A DNA stretch of 64,000 bases from Sulfitobacter sp. CW3 (GCF_019392245.1 NZ_JAHXRL010000001.1:248001-312000), one strand, 5' to 3'; positions 18,429 through 28,309 are shown, numbered from the stretch's first letter. The notes: generated by a model from the sequence alone, not told the origin. Numbers and translations are program-made.

Positions 18429-18480
18429 AGGGCCGCCCTTGGCATGGGGCGGCCCTGTTGGATCGTCTTTATTTTTCTAG
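18429..18480 (+). terminator. Intrinsic terminator after the ferric-reductase pair
   Basis: AGGGCCGCC / GGCGGCCCT (9-bp stem, 10-base loop) at 18429-18456, followed by a T-rich run CTTTATTTTT. It ends just short of the convergent cvpA stop. Confidence 0.75.
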
Positions 18481-18483
18481 GCG

Positions 18484-19038
18484 TTATTCGCCGCAGCTGC
18501 CAACAAGGGCTTCGTAGCGGGAGGTGATCCAGCCAAGGGCTTCTTCGGGGTTTTGCTCTTCGATCTGGCGGGTGAATTTGCCAAATACCTGGGCAGAGCG
18601 GCTTTCGTCGACAACCGTATAGGTCTGGCCGGTGATCACGGTGTCATAGACAAAGAACGCAATCACAACGAGCAGAATGCCGCGCAGGACGCCGAACAAA
18701 AATCCAAACCCCTGATCAAGGCCACCCAGCACTGACCGTTGCACCAGCGACGAAAACAGCGGGGTGAACAGCGACACCACGATCAAGGCGATGGCAAAGA
18801 CGATGGCAAATGCGCCAATGATCGACAATTCACAGCTGTCGGCCAGAAATTCGCCCACGACCGGAATTTCAGACACAAGCGGTTCGACTTGAGGTGCGAA
18901 TAAGAACGCCAGCACAGCGGCGGCGATCCAGCCGACGATGGCCATCAGTTCGCGGACCAGACCGCGGCTGTACGCCAACAGCGCAGACAGGACGATGACA
19001 AGCGCCACAACCCCGTCAATGATGGTAAAACCTTCCAT
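18484..19038 (-). CDS. cvpA: CvpA family inner-membrane protein
   Basis: A 184-residue membrane protein of the CvpA family (first linked to colicin V production; conserved and often near purF). About four membrane spans: IDGVVALVIVLSALLAYSRG, IVGWIAAAVLAFLFAP, GAFAIVFAIALIVVSLF, and GVLRGILLVVIAFFVYDTV. The family's acidic/basic turn SRGLVRELMAI is present. The start at 19038 follows the radA stop by 28 bases. Biochemical role is not settled; a purF-linked role is inferred from position. Confidence 0.9.
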   Translation of the reverse strand: MEGFTIIDGVVALVIVLSALLAYSRGLVRELMAIVGWIAAAVLAFLFAPQVEPLVSEIPVVGEFLADSCELSIIGAFAIVFAIALIVVSLFTPLFSSLVQRSVLGGLDQGFGFLFGVLRGILLVVIAFFVYDTVITGQTYTVVDESRSAQVFGKFTRQIEEQNPEEALGWITSRYEALVGSCGE

Positions 19039-19066
19039 GATCGTTTTGCCTTCCTTGTGGGGGCGC

Positions 19067-20434
19067 TTAGCCAGCCCCGAAAATTTCGCCTACAAATCCG
19101 GTTAGATCGCTCATGGTATTAAGCGTTATGCCGTTTTTACCCACGGGCTTTCCACCTGCGGGCGCAATGGCGCTGGTAAAACCAAGTTTTTGCGCTTCTT
19201 TCAACCTGTTTTCCGTCTGCGTGGCGGGTCTTAGGGCACCTGACAGGCTAATTTCACCGAAAACAACAGTTTCCGCAGGCAACGCCACGTCTTCGCGCGC
19301 ACTAAGCAGGGCGGCGGCCACGGCCAGATCGGCGGCGGGTTCGGAAATCTTCATGCCGCCTGCCACATTCAGGTAAACATCAAGCCCGGCAAAGGGGATG
19401 CCGCAGCGTGCCTCGAGCACCGCGAGAATCATCGCCAGACGCCCGCCATCCCAGCCCACAACCGTGCGCCGCGCCTGCGAATGGGGCGAGGGCGCAACAA
19501 GGGCCTGTAATTCGCACAAAACGGGCCGCGTCCCTTCGATACCCGCAAACACCACGGATCCGGCAGCAGGTTCGCCCCGCTCTGACAGGAAATGCGCCGA
19601 GGGGTTGGTTACTTCGGCCAAGCCTTGGCCGGTCATCTCGAATACGCCGATTTCATCCGCGGGGCCAAAGCGGTTTTTGACGGCACGCAGAATACGGAAC
19701 TGGTGGCCACGCTCGCCTTCGAAATACAGCACGGTATCCACCATGTGTTCGACGACGCGGGGGCCTGCGATCTGGCCGTCCTTGGTGACGTGGCCAACAA
19801 GGATCACCGACACGCCGGTGCGTTTGGCGAAATTGGTCAACTCGTGTGCCGAGGCGCGAACCTGAGACACCGAACCCGGCGCGCTTTCGACGTTGTCGGC
19901 CCACATGGTCTGGATCGAATCGATGATTGCGAGATCGGGGCGTTCCGCCTCGAGCGTTGTCAGGATATCGCGCAGGTTGGTTTCGGCAGCCAGTTTCACC
20001 GGCGCATCGGCCAACCCCAGCCGCTGCGCGCGCATGCGCACCTGCGCGGAGGCTTCTTCGCCGCTGACATAGATTGTTTTCAACCCGCTGCGGGCAAAAT
20101 GTGCGGCGGCTTGCAACAGCAAGGTGGATTTACCGATGCCCGGATCACCGCCCACCAGAATGGCCGATGCCGCCACCAACCCACCGCCCAAAACGCGGTC
20201 AAGTTCGGCAATGCCGGACTGGCTGCGCGGTGGCGGGGATTCTTTGGTGGTCAGGTCGGTGAGCACCATGGCCGATCCGCGCTTGGCCCCCAGCGATTTG
20301 CTGGGCGGGCCGGCGGAAATGCCTTTGTCTTGCTCGATCGTGTTCCATTCGCCGCAGCCATCGCAGCGGCCGGACCACTTGTTGAAGCTGGCACCGCAAG
20401 ACGTGCATGAAAATGTGACGGGAGATTTAGCCAT
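19067..20434 (-). CDS. radA: DNA repair protein RadA
   Basis: RecA-like ATPase (Sms) that processes branched recombination intermediates. The 455-residue product has an N-terminal C4 zinc finger (CTSCGASFNKWSGRCDGCG), Walker A GGDPGIGKSTLLL (about residues 95-107), the family-specific KNRFGP motif, and a C-terminal Lon-protease-like domain (residues about 290-450) as in all RadA. Length matches the family. It lies in the minus-strand run pqiA-radA-cvpA. Confidence 0.97.
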   Translation of the reverse strand: MAKSPVTFSCTSCGASFNKWSGRCDGCGEWNTIEQDKGISAGPPSKSLGAKRGSAMVLTDLTTKESPPPRSQSGIAELDRVLGGGLVAASAILVGGDPGIGKSTLLLQAAAHFARSGLKTIYVSGEEASAQVRMRAQRLGLADAPVKLAAETNLRDILTTLEAERPDLAIIDSIQTMWADNVESAPGSVSQVRASAHELTNFAKRTGVSVILVGHVTKDGQIAGPRVVEHMVDTVLYFEGERGHQFRILRAVKNRFGPADEIGVFEMTGQGLAEVTNPSAHFLSERGEPAAGSVVFAGIEGTRPVLCELQALVAPSPHSQARRTVVGWDGGRLAMILAVLEARCGIPFAGLDVYLNVAGGMKISEPAADLAVAAALLSAREDVALPAETVVFGEISLSGALRPATQTENRLKEAQKLGFTSAIAPAGGKPVGKNGITLNTMSDLTGFVGEIFGAG

Positions 20435-20482
20435 GCGCCTTTTTGGCCGACAGCGCGGGCGAGGTCAAAGCAAAAGAACGGT

Positions 20483-20932
20483 TTAGGTGGCGGCTTCTTG
20501 CGCGGATCGGATTTGCTGGGTTTTCCAGCTGATCCAGAGGGACATGAGGATGCAGGCGGTGAACAGATAGAGCCCCCAAGCCACCTCGATCCGGCCAAAG
20601 CCGATGCCCTTGGCCAGGGTGATATAAAGCGCGATCAAAAACACATCTGCCATGGCGAGTTTTCCGATGAAGGCGAGCGCAGGTAGGGCGCGCGGGCCTA
20701 GAACACCGAAATGCACCAAGGCCAACCCCAAGGTTTTGAGGTAGGGGGCGATGAACGCGAAGACTGTCACGACCAACGCCAGAAAGATGTCGGATGCCCA
20801 CAGCGCGCGAACCCCGCTGAGTACCGATATTTCGGTCAACCCAAACAGCGGAAGCACCCCCGCACGCATCAGCGGTGCCGCCCAAGCGATGGGGTATAGA
20901 ATAAGCAAGGACAGGTTCAAGACGCGCAGCAT
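20483..20932 (-). CDS. Paraquat-inducible protein A (PqiA-like) membrane protein
   Basis: A 149-residue membrane protein with about four spans, corresponding to a single PqiA module (full PqiA has two). Diagnostic stretches are LPLFGLTEISVLSGVRALW and KTLGLALVHFGVL, with GKLAMADVFLIALYI in the last third, the PqiA WSMADVF-type motif. Its neighbours mlaE and mlaF are lipid-transport genes of the same broad system, which supports a role in envelope lipid traffic. Start at 20932 is the only ATG in range. Confidence 0.82.
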   Translation of the reverse strand: MLRVLNLSLLILYPIAWAAPLMRAGVLPLFGLTEISVLSGVRALWASDIFLALVVTVFAFIAPYLKTLGLALVHFGVLGPRALPALAFIGKLAMADVFLIALYITLAKGIGFGRIEVAWGLYLFTACILMSLWISWKTQQIRSAQEAAT

Positions 20933-21000
20933 GGGGGTCTTCTAAGACAGGAGGCGCGTGCGCGCCATTTGATTTTTGCGATCTGCTGGGCGCAGATCGG

Positions 21001-21035
21001 GGCCTTCGGCGAGGATATTTAAGAGCCAGAGAAGA
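21001..21035 (+). repeat. Dispersed intergenic repeat, copy C
   Basis: GCCTTCGGCGAGGATATTT followed by AAGAGCCAGAGAAG. As in copy B, the right half supplies the stop and last codons of a minus-strand gene, here mlaF, whose TAA is at 21019-21021. Confidence 0.75.
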
Positions 21036-21723
21036 GGAAGGCCTGAAGTTTGTCATCTGTGGCTGTAGCCATTTGGGCAGGGGTGCCATGCCAGCGGATT
21101 TTGCCCTTGTCCAGCAAGGCGACCTGATCGGCGATGCTGTGCACTGTGGTCATGTCATGGGTGATGGTGAGGGTCGTGGCGTTGGTTTCTGACACGATAT
21201 CACGGATGAGGGTGTTGATGGTGCGCGCCATGATCGGGTCGAGGCCGGTTGTGGGTTCGTCAAAGAAAATAACCGACGGATCCGTGGCGATGGCGCGGGC
21301 GAGGCCTGCGCGTTTTTGCATGCCGCCGGAAAGTGTTGCGGGCAGGCGGTCGGCGACATCAGCATCCAGCCCGACGCGAGCAAGCTTTTGCAGGGCGATG
21401 GCGCGGGCGCGGGGTTTGGGCATCTGACGCAGCAGGCGGAACGCCACGTTTTGCCAAATGGGCAAGCTGTCAAAGAGCGCGGCCCCTTGGAACAACATGC
21501 CAAAGTCGTTCAGAAACGCCTGTGGGTTTAGCGGGGCATCCTGGTGTGTGATGGTGCCGCTGTCTGGGGTGACGAGGCCAAGAATTGACCGCATCAGAAC
21601 GGATTTACCGCTGCCGGACGCGCCGATCACAACGGTGGATTGCCCTTGTGGCAGGGTCAGGTTCACGCCGCGCAGGATGGGTTTGCCATCAAAGGTTTTG
21701 TGGATATCGGTCAGGGTGATCAT
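21019..21723 (-). CDS. mlaF: Lipid-transport ABC ATPase, MlaF-like
   Basis: A 234-residue ATPase of the MlaFEDB type, which moves phospholipids between the membranes to keep outer-membrane asymmetry. Walker A IGASGSGKSVLM, Q-loop MLFQGAALFDSLPIW, signature LSGGMQKRAGLARA, and Walker B IFFDEPTTGLDP are intact; the GMQKR variant of the signature is typical for this subfamily. Its start overlaps the mlaE stop by 4 bases. The last residues are encoded by the dispersed repeat. MlaD and MlaB partners are not in the window. Confidence 0.92.
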   Translation of the reverse strand: MITLTDIHKTFDGKPILRGVNLTLPQGQSTVVIGASGSGKSVLMRSILGLVTPDSGTITHQDAPLNPQAFLNDFGMLFQGAALFDSLPIWQNVAFRLLRQMPKPRARAIALQKLARVGLDADVADRLPATLSGGMQKRAGLARAIATDPSVIFFDEPTTGLDPIMARTINTLIRDIVSETNATTLTITHDMTTVHSIADQVALLDKGKIRWHGTPAQMATATDDKLQAFLFSGS

Positions 21724-22493
21724 AGGGCAAAGATCAGTGCTGTGAGGACAAAGTTTGCCGCAAGAATGAGCACGGCGGCGGCCTCAACCGCGGATTTGGT
21801 GGCGCGGCCCACGCCGCGCGCGCCGCGATCCGCGTTCATCCCGAAATAGCAGCCCATGATGGCGGCAATCATCCCAAAGGCGGCCCCTTTGATCAGCGAC
21901 GATGCGATATCGAGCGGTTCGAGGAAATCGACGGTGTTGCGTAGATAGGCCGTCGGGTTAAACCCAAGCGACCCGGTGGCAACGATATATCCGCCCATGA
22001 TGCCGATCACATCGCCCACGGCCACCAGCAGCGGCACCACCAGCAGGGCGGCCAGCACGCGCGGCACCGTCAGATAGCGCATGGGATCGGTCGAAAGGGT
22101 GATCAAGGCGTCGAGCTGTTCGGTGACCTTCATCGTGGCGATTTCGGCGGCGATGGCGGCGGTGACGCGCGCGGCAACCATCAGGCCCACCAGCACGGGG
22201 CCAAGTTCGCGCACCATGCCAATGGCGACGATCTGCGGCACCACGGCCTGGGCGTTAAAGCGGGCACCACCTGCATAGATTTGCATCACCAATGCGCCGC
22301 CTGTGAACAGGGCCGTCAGCCCCACCACTGGCAGTGACAGCCAGCCAATTTGCACGAGTGATGTCAGAAACTGCCCCACATAAAGCGGCGGGCGAAAGAT
22401 GTGCACTATGGCTGAAAACGCGAAAATCGTGACCCGGCCCAAAGCGCCGAGGGTGCCAAGCACCACGCGCCCCAGTACCGCAAGATAGATCAC
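21720..22493 (-). CDS. mlaE: Lipid-transport ABC permease, MlaE-like
   Basis: A 257-residue permease of the MlaE/VacB family with five to six membrane spans. Characteristic segments are [17 protein letters not shown] near residue 65, [37 protein letters not shown] split over the conserved core, and the C-terminal GAFG-like turn ([17 protein letters not shown]). It is translationally coupled to alr upstream and mlaF downstream by 4-base overlaps. Works with MlaF in phospholipid transport; the coupling to alr is context only. Confidence 0.92.
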   Translation of the reverse strand: MIYLAVLGRVVLGTLGALGRVTIFAFSAIVHIFRPPLYVGQFLTSLVQIGWLSLPVVGLTALFTGGALVMQIYAGGARFNAQAVVPQIVAIGMVRELGPVLVGLMVAARVTAAIAAEIATMKVTEQLDALITLSTDPMRYLTVPRVLAALLVVPLLVAVGDVIGIMGGYIVATGSLGFNPTAYLRNTVDFLEPLDIASSLIKGAAFGMIAAIMGCYFGMNADRGARGVGRATKSAVEAAAVLILAANFVLTALIFAL

Positions 22494-23524
22494 GTTAGAT
22501 ACACACGGTCATATCGCGCGCCGAGCGAGGTCAGGATTTCGTAGCCGATGGTGCCTGCAAATTTGGCAACGGTATCAACGGATTGATGTTGCCCGATCAG
22601 TTGCAGGTGCGACGGGGTATCTTCAAGCCCCGTGACATCGACGGTGATCAGATCCATTGAAACGCGGCCCACCACAGGCAGTTTGCGCCCGTCGTGCGTG
22701 ACGGTAGCACCGTTGCCCAAGGCGCGGATCAGCCCGTCGGCATAGCCGCCCGAAACGGTCGCAATCTGGGACGGGCGCGTCGCCATCCAACCGCAGGCAT
22801 AGCCGACCGAGGCACCGTCATCCACGTCGCGAACCTGTACAACAGGCAGGTCGAGGGTAACCACAGGATGGGCATCAATGAAGGGCAAGCCGCCATACAT
22901 CCCGATGCCGGGGCGGGTCAGGTCGAAATGATATTCTTTGCCCAGCAGGATGCCGCCCGTGGCGCTTAGGGACAGTGGCACCTCGACGCCGGCAGTCATC
23001 TCGCGGAAGATTTCGAGCTGCGCGGCGTTCATCGGGTGGCCGGGTTCATCTGCGCAAGCCAGATGGGAAATAACCATGGTCGGGTTTTGCGAAAGGGCGA
23101 TGTCGCGCAAGGCGCTCCATTCAGCGGGGTCCATGCCCAGACGGTTCATGCCGGTATTCAGTTGAATGCCAAACGGGTGGCCGGGCAGGGTTTCGACATG
23201 GCCAATCATCTGATCGACGGAATTGATCATCGGGGTCAGGTTGGCCTGACCAATCATATCGGCGTCACCGGGCATATGGCCCGAAAATACATTGATGCGG
23301 GGGCCGGGGCCCAGCACACGGCGCAGGGCGACGCCTTCCTCGGCGACGGCGACAAAGAATTCGCGCGCCCCTTCGGCAGCCAGTAGCGGGGCCACGCGGT
23401 CGATACCCAGCCCGTAGGCGTTGGCCTTTACGACGGCACCGGTTTCACATCCGCTCAGGCGGTTGAGCGCGTGCCAATTGGCCGCTAGCGCCCTTAGATC
23501 AATGGTAAGCTTAGCTGTTGTCAT
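22490..23524 (-). CDS. alr: Alanine racemase
   Basis: PLP enzyme making D-alanine for peptidoglycan. The 344-residue product starts [17 protein letters not shown]; the PLP lysine is in [11 protein letters not shown] (about residue 34), and the second catalytic base Tyr lies in SVGYACGW near residue 245. [14 protein letters not shown] is the family's C-terminal motif. The ATG at 23524 is preferred over an upstream in-frame start because it matches family length. Coupled by overlap to mlaE. Confidence 0.95.
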   Translation of the reverse strand: MTTAKLTIDLRALAANWHALNRLSGCETGAVVKANAYGLGIDRVAPLLAAEGAREFFVAVAEEGVALRRVLGPGPRINVFSGHMPGDADMIGQANLTPMINSVDQMIGHVETLPGHPFGIQLNTGMNRLGMDPAEWSALRDIALSQNPTMVISHLACADEPGHPMNAAQLEIFREMTAGVEVPLSLSATGGILLGKEYHFDLTRPGIGMYGGLPFIDAHPVVTLDLPVVQVRDVDDGASVGYACGWMATRPSQIATVSGGYADGLIRALGNGATVTHDGRKLPVVGRVSMDLITVDVTGLEDTPSHLQLIGQHQSVDTVAKFAGTIGYEILTSLGARYDRVYLT

Positions 23525-23866
23525 GGTTTTTGTTTCGACCGGATGCGCGCCCGCGTCAAGCACCTGAGGGCAAGAGCCGCGTGAAATAGCCGAGATTATG
23601 GTGCGGCGTCTGTGCGTTCATCAACAAAGGGCGGCGGTATTCGCCGTGACGAGACATAAAACTGCAATGCTTGGGGTGATAGGGCTGCCGCTGAAACCAC
23701 GGGTGTCAATCCGTGCAGGTTTTGCCAGATGCCCCCGGTGTGAAGTCTTGAGGTGCCGTAGCGGCATTTTCGGGTTTATCTTGCAAGATGTAACGAACCC
23801 GGTAGCGTGCTCCTGACAAAAGTCAGGGTGCGGAAAGTGCTCGATTTAAAAAGGGAGAAACCACCG
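23525..23866. other. Divergent control region between alr and the secreted hydrolase
   Basis: A 342-base gap. I see TGCCG-TAG-CGGCA followed by TTTTC at 23753-23769, which could act as a short attenuator-like stem, and CCTGAC-AAAA-GTCAGG at 23812-23827 in the likely 5' leader of the hydrolase. I looked for cobalamin, TPP and FMN riboswitch signatures and found none. Confidence 0.4.
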
Positions 23867-25195
23867 ATGTCGATCAAAGGATCCAAATTTATACCAGCTT
23901 TAACGGTCGTTGCGGGCTTTGCTGCGCCGATGGCTTGGGCAGAAAACCGGGTTGATACGCAATTGCCCAACGCGCCCGAATTGGCGGCCTATGGCGATAT
24001 GGTCGTGGGGGTGCGTCAGATCGAGCTGGTCCATGCGGATCAGATCAACATTCTGGCCATTGATCCGGCAGCAGACAAACCCGAGACACTGCCAACATAT
24101 GACCGCCCGCTGACGGTCGAAGTTTGGTACCCCGCAGCGGATGGGGCCACCGGCGACACAGCATTCCAAGCATACCTGCGCGATGGCACAACCGAAGTCA
24201 CACTGAACGGTCAGGCGATGCGCGATGCAGACCCTGCGGCGGGTGCTGCCTATCCGTTGGTGATCGTATCGCATGGTTATCCGGGCAACCGCTTTTTGAT
24301 GTCGCATCTGGCAGAAAACATCGCCTCGAAAGGCTATGTGGTGGCGGCGATTGATCATACAGATTCGACGTATCGCACCAAGGCGGCGTTCGGGTCGACA
24401 TTGGTCAACCGGTCCTTGGATCAGCTGTTCGTGCTAGATGAAATGGCACGGCTGTCCGCAGATGAGGGATCGTTCCTGAACGGTTTGGTCAATGCTGATA
24501 CCGCAGGCATCGTGGGCTATTCGATGGGCGGATATGGCGCCGTGATCACCGCAGGCGGGGGCGTGACCGAAGCATCGGTTGCCTATGGCTGGGGTGGGCC
24601 GCATGGCACATTGGCGATCCACCAGGCAGGGTCTGATACGCATAACGCGCTGCCCGATCCACGGATCAAAACGGCCGTGGCGATTGGCCCTTGGGGCATG
24701 AACACTGGCTTTTGGAATGCCGAAGGTCTGTCGGGCATCAAAATTCCGATGCTGTTCATGGCCGGATCGCAAGACATGACATCGCTTTATGAAAAAGGGG
24801 TGCGTGCGATCTGGGAAAACGCCAGCGGCACCAACCGCAGCTTGCTGACCTTTGAAAACGCGGGCCACAATGCGGCGGCACCGATCCCTGCACCCGTAGA
24901 ATCCTACCGCCATGACGAAACGTTAGGCTTTAACGTGTCGGCGCATTACAGCGATCCGGTTTGGGATCAGGCGCGCATGAACAACATCGCCCAGCATTTC
25001 GTGACCGCTTGGATGGATAACCACCTCAAGGGCGACGAGGGTGCAGGCGAATACCTTGATCTGGTTGAAAATTCCAACGACGGGGTTTGGTCGATGAACG
25101 AAGACGGCACCCCCAAGGAAGACCACAGCTATTGGAAAGGGTTCGACAAGGACACCGCCAAAGGTTTACGCTTTGAGGTCAAAGCACCGGAGTAA
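23867..25195 (+). CDS. Secreted alpha/beta-hydrolase (PAF-acetylhydrolase-like)
   Basis: A 442-residue serine hydrolase with a signal peptide (PALTVVAGFAAPMAWAEN, cleavage probably after AWA at about residue 25). The oxyanion stretch VIVSHGYPGNRF and the nucleophile elbow GYSMGGYGA (Ser at about residue 225) mark the fold, and a late His lies in FENAGHNAA. The general layout, with DRPLTVEVWYPA early, matches platelet-activating-factor acetylhydrolase-like and dienelactone-hydrolase-like proteins. The ATG at 23867 is preceded by agggag. Substrate unknown; with the next gene it forms a plus-strand insert in a minus-strand backbone. Confidence 0.85.
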   Translation: MSIKGSKFIPALTVVAGFAAPMAWAENRVDTQLPNAPELAAYGDMVVGVRQIELVHADQINILAIDPAADKPETLPTYDRPLTVEVWYPAADGATGDTAFQAYLRDGTTEVTLNGQAMRDADPAAGAAYPLVIVSHGYPGNRFLMSHLAENIASKGYVVAAIDHTDSTYRTKAAFGSTLVNRSLDQLFVLDEMARLSADEGSFLNGLVNADTAGIVGYSMGGYGAVITAGGGVTEASVAYGWGGPHGTLAIHQAGSDTHNALPDPRIKTAVAIGPWGMNTGFWNAEGLSGIKIPMLFMAGSQDMTSLYEKGVRAIWENASGTNRSLLTFENAGHNAAAPIPAPVESYRHDETLGFNVSAHYSDPVWDQARMNNIAQHFVTAWMDNHLKGDEGAGEYLDLVENSNDGVWSMNEDGTPKEDHSYWKGFDKDTAKGLRFEVKAPE

Positions 25196-25217
25196 ACCTG
25201 ACCATGAGTAAGAGCCG

Positions 25218-25943
25218 ATGATCCGACTGCGCATCATGTTTTCGCACGCTGCTGTCGCTATTATGGCGGTGGCGTGCGGTGTTGGCGTTATCGCGCTTGC
25301 GATCTATGCCCCGGTTTGGGTCTGGTCGCTGGTTCCTTTGGGGGTCGGCGCGCAGATGCTGAACGAATACAACCTGCACCGTTACGTGTTCCACCTGCCG
25401 CCGCCGCGCCAGCAATGGGCGTTCGATCTGCTGTACCGCGCCCATTACGGGCATCATGATTTCCCTACCAATACCAAGCTGTTCTTCGTTCCGGTCTGGA
25501 TCGCTTTGCCGATGCTGGCGGTGAACGGGTTGGCGCTATGGGGTGTACTGGCGCTTTTCGGGGTCGAACAGGCCCTCTGGATCGCAGTGGCAATCGTGCC
25601 TGTGGGCGCTGTGCTGATGTTTCTGGTTTACGAGTGGTTCCACATGACCGCACATCTAAACCTGCCCAAAACGCGGGTCGAACGCTATGTTACGACGCTG
25701 CATAACCAGCACCATTTCCGTGATTTCAGCAAATGGTTCCACGTTAGTCCGGGCGGCGAAGTGATCGACCGCGCCATGGGCACAGCGATTGACCGTGACG
25801 CCTTGAAGCACCAGCAACGTATTGAGTTTATTAGGACTTTGGGTATGCGCCCCAACGATCCGCGGCTTGTCGCCGCGCGCAACCGGTTTGCCGACGAATA
25901 CAATCTGTCAGAGGCAGAGATCGCCCGCGCCGCGACAGTTTGA
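25218..25943 (+). CDS. Fatty acid hydroxylase / sterol desaturase superfamily protein
   Basis: A 241-residue membrane di-iron oxygenase candidate. Histidine clusters in the expected order are HRYVFH (about 52-57), HYGHH (about 75-79), HMTAH (about 142-146) and HNQHHFRDF (about 161-169), between four membrane spans. This matches the fatty acid hydroxylase superfamily (PF04116 type), whose members hydroxylate lipids or carotenoids. It follows the hydrolase after 22 bases and is probably co-transcribed. Substrate unknown. Confidence 0.85.
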   Translation: MIRLRIMFSHAAVAIMAVACGVGVIALAIYAPVWVWSLVPLGVGAQMLNEYNLHRYVFHLPPPRQQWAFDLLYRAHYGHHDFPTNTKLFFVPVWIALPMLAVNGLALWGVLALFGVEQALWIAVAIVPVGAVLMFLVYEWFHMTAHLNLPKTRVERYVTTLHNQHHFRDFSKWFHVSPGGEVIDRAMGTAIDRDALKHQQRIEFIRTLGMRPNDPRLVAARNRFADEYNLSEAEIARAATV

Positions 25944-25972
25944 ACTGTGAAGCTGTGATCTGAGGGTCACGA

Positions 25973-27472
25973 TCAGAACTCCTGATCGTCGCCATCATTG
26001 CTTTGCCATGGCTTCACAAGGTTGCCAAAGCGGGTAAAGCGTCCCTCAAAGCTGAGATCGACCGTGCCAATCGGCCCGTGCCGCTGCTTGCCGATCACAA
26101 CTTCGGCGCGTCCGTGCAGGCGCTCCATCTCTTCTTGCCAGATTGCCATCTTGTCCAGCTCGTGATCACCCGGTTTTTCACGCTCTTTATAATATTCCTC
26201 GCGGAACACGAACATCACGACGTCGGCGTCTTGTTCAATCGACCCGGATTCACGCAAATCCGACAGCTGCGGGCGTTTATCTTCGCGGTTTTCCACCTGA
26301 CGCGACAACTGCGACAGGGCGATAACCGGAATATGCAGTTCTTTGGCGATGGCCTTGAGGCCCATCGTGATTTCCGAAATCTCGTTCACGCGGTTTTCGT
26401 TCTTGCCGGTGCCGCGCACCAGCTGAAGATAGTCGATGATCAACACATCCAACCCATGCGTCCGCTTTAGACGTCGCGCGCGTGCGGACAGTTGGCTGAT
26501 CGGCAGGGCAGGCGTATCGTCAATATAAAGCGGGCAGGCCTCAAGCGCCTTGGCAGCATCCACAAAGCGCCGGAATTCGGCCTCGGTCATATCACCCGAC
26601 CGGATCTGCTGCGACGGGATTTCCGACGCTTCCGACAGGATCCGTGCGGCCAGCTGTTCGGCGCTCATCTCGAGGCTGTAAAAGCCCACAACGCCGCCTT
26701 CGACCGCACCTTCGGTGCCATCATGCAGGGTACCGCGACGGTAGGCCTTGGCGACGTTGAACGCGATGTTTGTGGCAAGAGAGGTTTTCCCCATCGACGG
26801 ACGACCGGCCAGGATCAAAAGGTCAGAAGGGTGCAAGCCGCCCAGCTTTTTATCCATATCAATCAGGCCGGTAGATACGCCCGACAGGCCCCCGTCACGT
26901 TGATAGGCGGCGTTGGCCACATTAACCGCGTCCGTTACCGCCTTGAGAAAGCTCTGAAATCCGCTTTCGGTCTGGCCTTGCTCTGCCAGTTTGTAAAGCT
27001 GCTGTTCCGCTTCGACAATCTGTTCGCGCGGTTCCGACATCACATCGACCTGCGCGGCCTTGGCGGAAATATCACGGCCCAACTGGATCAAATCGCGGCG
27101 TACGGCCAGATCATAAATCATCTGCGCATAGTCACGCACGGCAAACGCACTGATCGCAGCACCGGCAAGACGCACCAGATAGGCGGGTCCACCCAGTTCT
27201 TTCAGGCCTTCGTCATCCTCCATAAACGCCTTGAGTGTGACGGGGGAGGCAAGGTTGTTTTTTGCGATCCGCGCGCTGGCGATCTCGAAAATGCGGGCGT
27301 GAACGGGGTCATAGAAATGCTTGGGTCCAATGATCGACGCCACGCGGTCGTAGATGTCGTTATTGGTCAAAATCGCGCCCAGCAGCTGCTGTTCTGCCTC
27401 GATCGAATGGGGCATGGTTTCGGGTGCCTGAACCGTCAGATCACTGGTGTTGATGCTGGAAATCTCGTTCAC
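25973..27472 (-). CDS. dnaB: Replicative DNA helicase DnaB
   Basis: Hexameric 5'-3' helicase of the replication fork. The 499-residue product has the N-terminal scaffold domain (PHSIEAEQQLLGAILTNN), a linker, and the RecA-like core with Walker A AGRPSMGKTS (about residue 226), DVLIIDYLQL (Walker B), and SQLSRQVENREDKRPQLSD, the DnaB-specific motif. No intein is inserted. Its stop overlaps a weak inverted repeat CGATCAG/CTGATCG. It is the minus-strand backbone gene upstream of the alr-mla run. Confidence 0.97.
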   Translation of the reverse strand: MNEISSINTSDLTVQAPETMPHSIEAEQQLLGAILTNNDIYDRVASIIGPKHFYDPVHARIFEIASARIAKNNLASPVTLKAFMEDDEGLKELGGPAYLVRLAGAAISAFAVRDYAQMIYDLAVRRDLIQLGRDISAKAAQVDVMSEPREQIVEAEQQLYKLAEQGQTESGFQSFLKAVTDAVNVANAAYQRDGGLSGVSTGLIDMDKKLGGLHPSDLLILAGRPSMGKTSLATNIAFNVAKAYRRGTLHDGTEGAVEGGVVGFYSLEMSAEQLAARILSEASEIPSQQIRSGDMTEAEFRRFVDAAKALEACPLYIDDTPALPISQLSARARRLKRTHGLDVLIIDYLQLVRGTGKNENRVNEISEITMGLKAIAKELHIPVIALSQLSRQVENREDKRPQLSDLRESGSIEQDADVVMFVFREEYYKEREKPGDHELDKMAIWQEEMERLHGRAEVVIGKQRHGPIGTVDLSFEGRFTRFGNLVKPWQSNDGDDQEF

Positions 27473-27628
27473 TTACCTTGTACCCCAATGATTGCTACCC
27501 GAGCCTCGGACTTAGCCGAACCGACAGGGATGCTGCAAATTGTATAACCTGTGGATAACCCTGTGCTGGCCGAATACTACAGGATTTTGCGGAAAAATAT
27601 ATATCAACTACCAGATAGGGTAGCGGTT

Positions 27629-28309
27629 TTAGGATTTTTTCCGCGCGTCCTGCCATTCCTTCGGCGCATTCAGAAACGCTTCGACCTCGCTTAGGGTGTC
27701 TGCATCAAACGCTTTTTGGGCTTTGGCTTCGGCTAGAACGTCCCACCAGGTGCACAGGCTGTGCAGGCTAACCCCATGGTCACCCAAGGTCTTTTCAGTT
27801 TGTGGAAAAATACCGTAATAAAAGATCACGGCTGTATGCGCACAGGTGGCCCCAGTCTCGCGAATCGCGTCGACAAAGCTGATCTTTGACCCGCCGTCAG
27901 TGGTCAGATCCTCGACCAGCAACACGCGCTGGCCTTCGGTCATCTCGCCCTCGATCCGCGCGTTGCGCCCGTATCCTTTGGGCTTTTTGCGCACATAGGT
28001 CATCGGCAGCGCCATGCGTTCAGCGACCATCGCGGCAAAGGGGATACCCGCCGTTTCGCCACCGGCGATGTTGTCAAACGCCTCGAACCCGGCTTCGCGC
28101 ATCACGGTGACAGTCAGAAAATCCATCAAGGTGGCACGAATGCGCGGATAGCTGATCAGCTTACGACAATCGATATAGGTGGGGCTTGGCAGACCCGACG
28201 CCAGCGTAAACGGCTCGGCTGCGTTAAAATGCACCGCCTTGATCTCAAGCAGCATCCGCGCCGTCAAACGGGCCATTTCGGTCGAATCGGGATAGCTGGT
28301 CGGGATCAT
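27629..28309 (-). CDS. pyrE: Orotate phosphoribosyltransferase
   Basis: Converts orotate plus PRPP to OMP in pyrimidine synthesis. The 226-residue product has [47 protein letters not shown], and the PRPP loop [14 protein letters not shown]. The ATG at 28309 (MIPTSYPDS) is chosen because the upstream frame runs through a dispersed repeat. pyrC lies 87 bases upstream on the same strand, so the two pyrimidine genes are probably one transcript. Confidence 0.96.
   Translation of the reverse strand: MIPTSYPDSTEMARLTARMLLEIKAVHFNAAEPFTLASGLPSPTYIDCRKLISYPRIRATLMDFLTVTVMREAGFEAFDNIAGGETAGIPFAAMVAERMALPMTYVRKKPKGYGRNARIEGEMTEGQRVLLVEDLTTDGGSKISFVDAIRETGATCAHTAVIFYYGIFPQTEKTLGDHGVSLHSLCTWWDVLAEAKAQKAFDADTLSEVEAFLNAPKEWQDARKKS

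Noticed and set aside
23640..23830. Possible cobalamin or other riboswitch upstream of the secreted hydrolase
   Set aside because: No conserved core motif of cobalamin, TPP or FMN riboswitches; only short stem-loops remain.
25970..25988. Terminator at the dnaB end
   Set aside because: CGATCAG/CTGATCG overlaps the stop codon, is only 7 bp, and has no T-run; could be chance.
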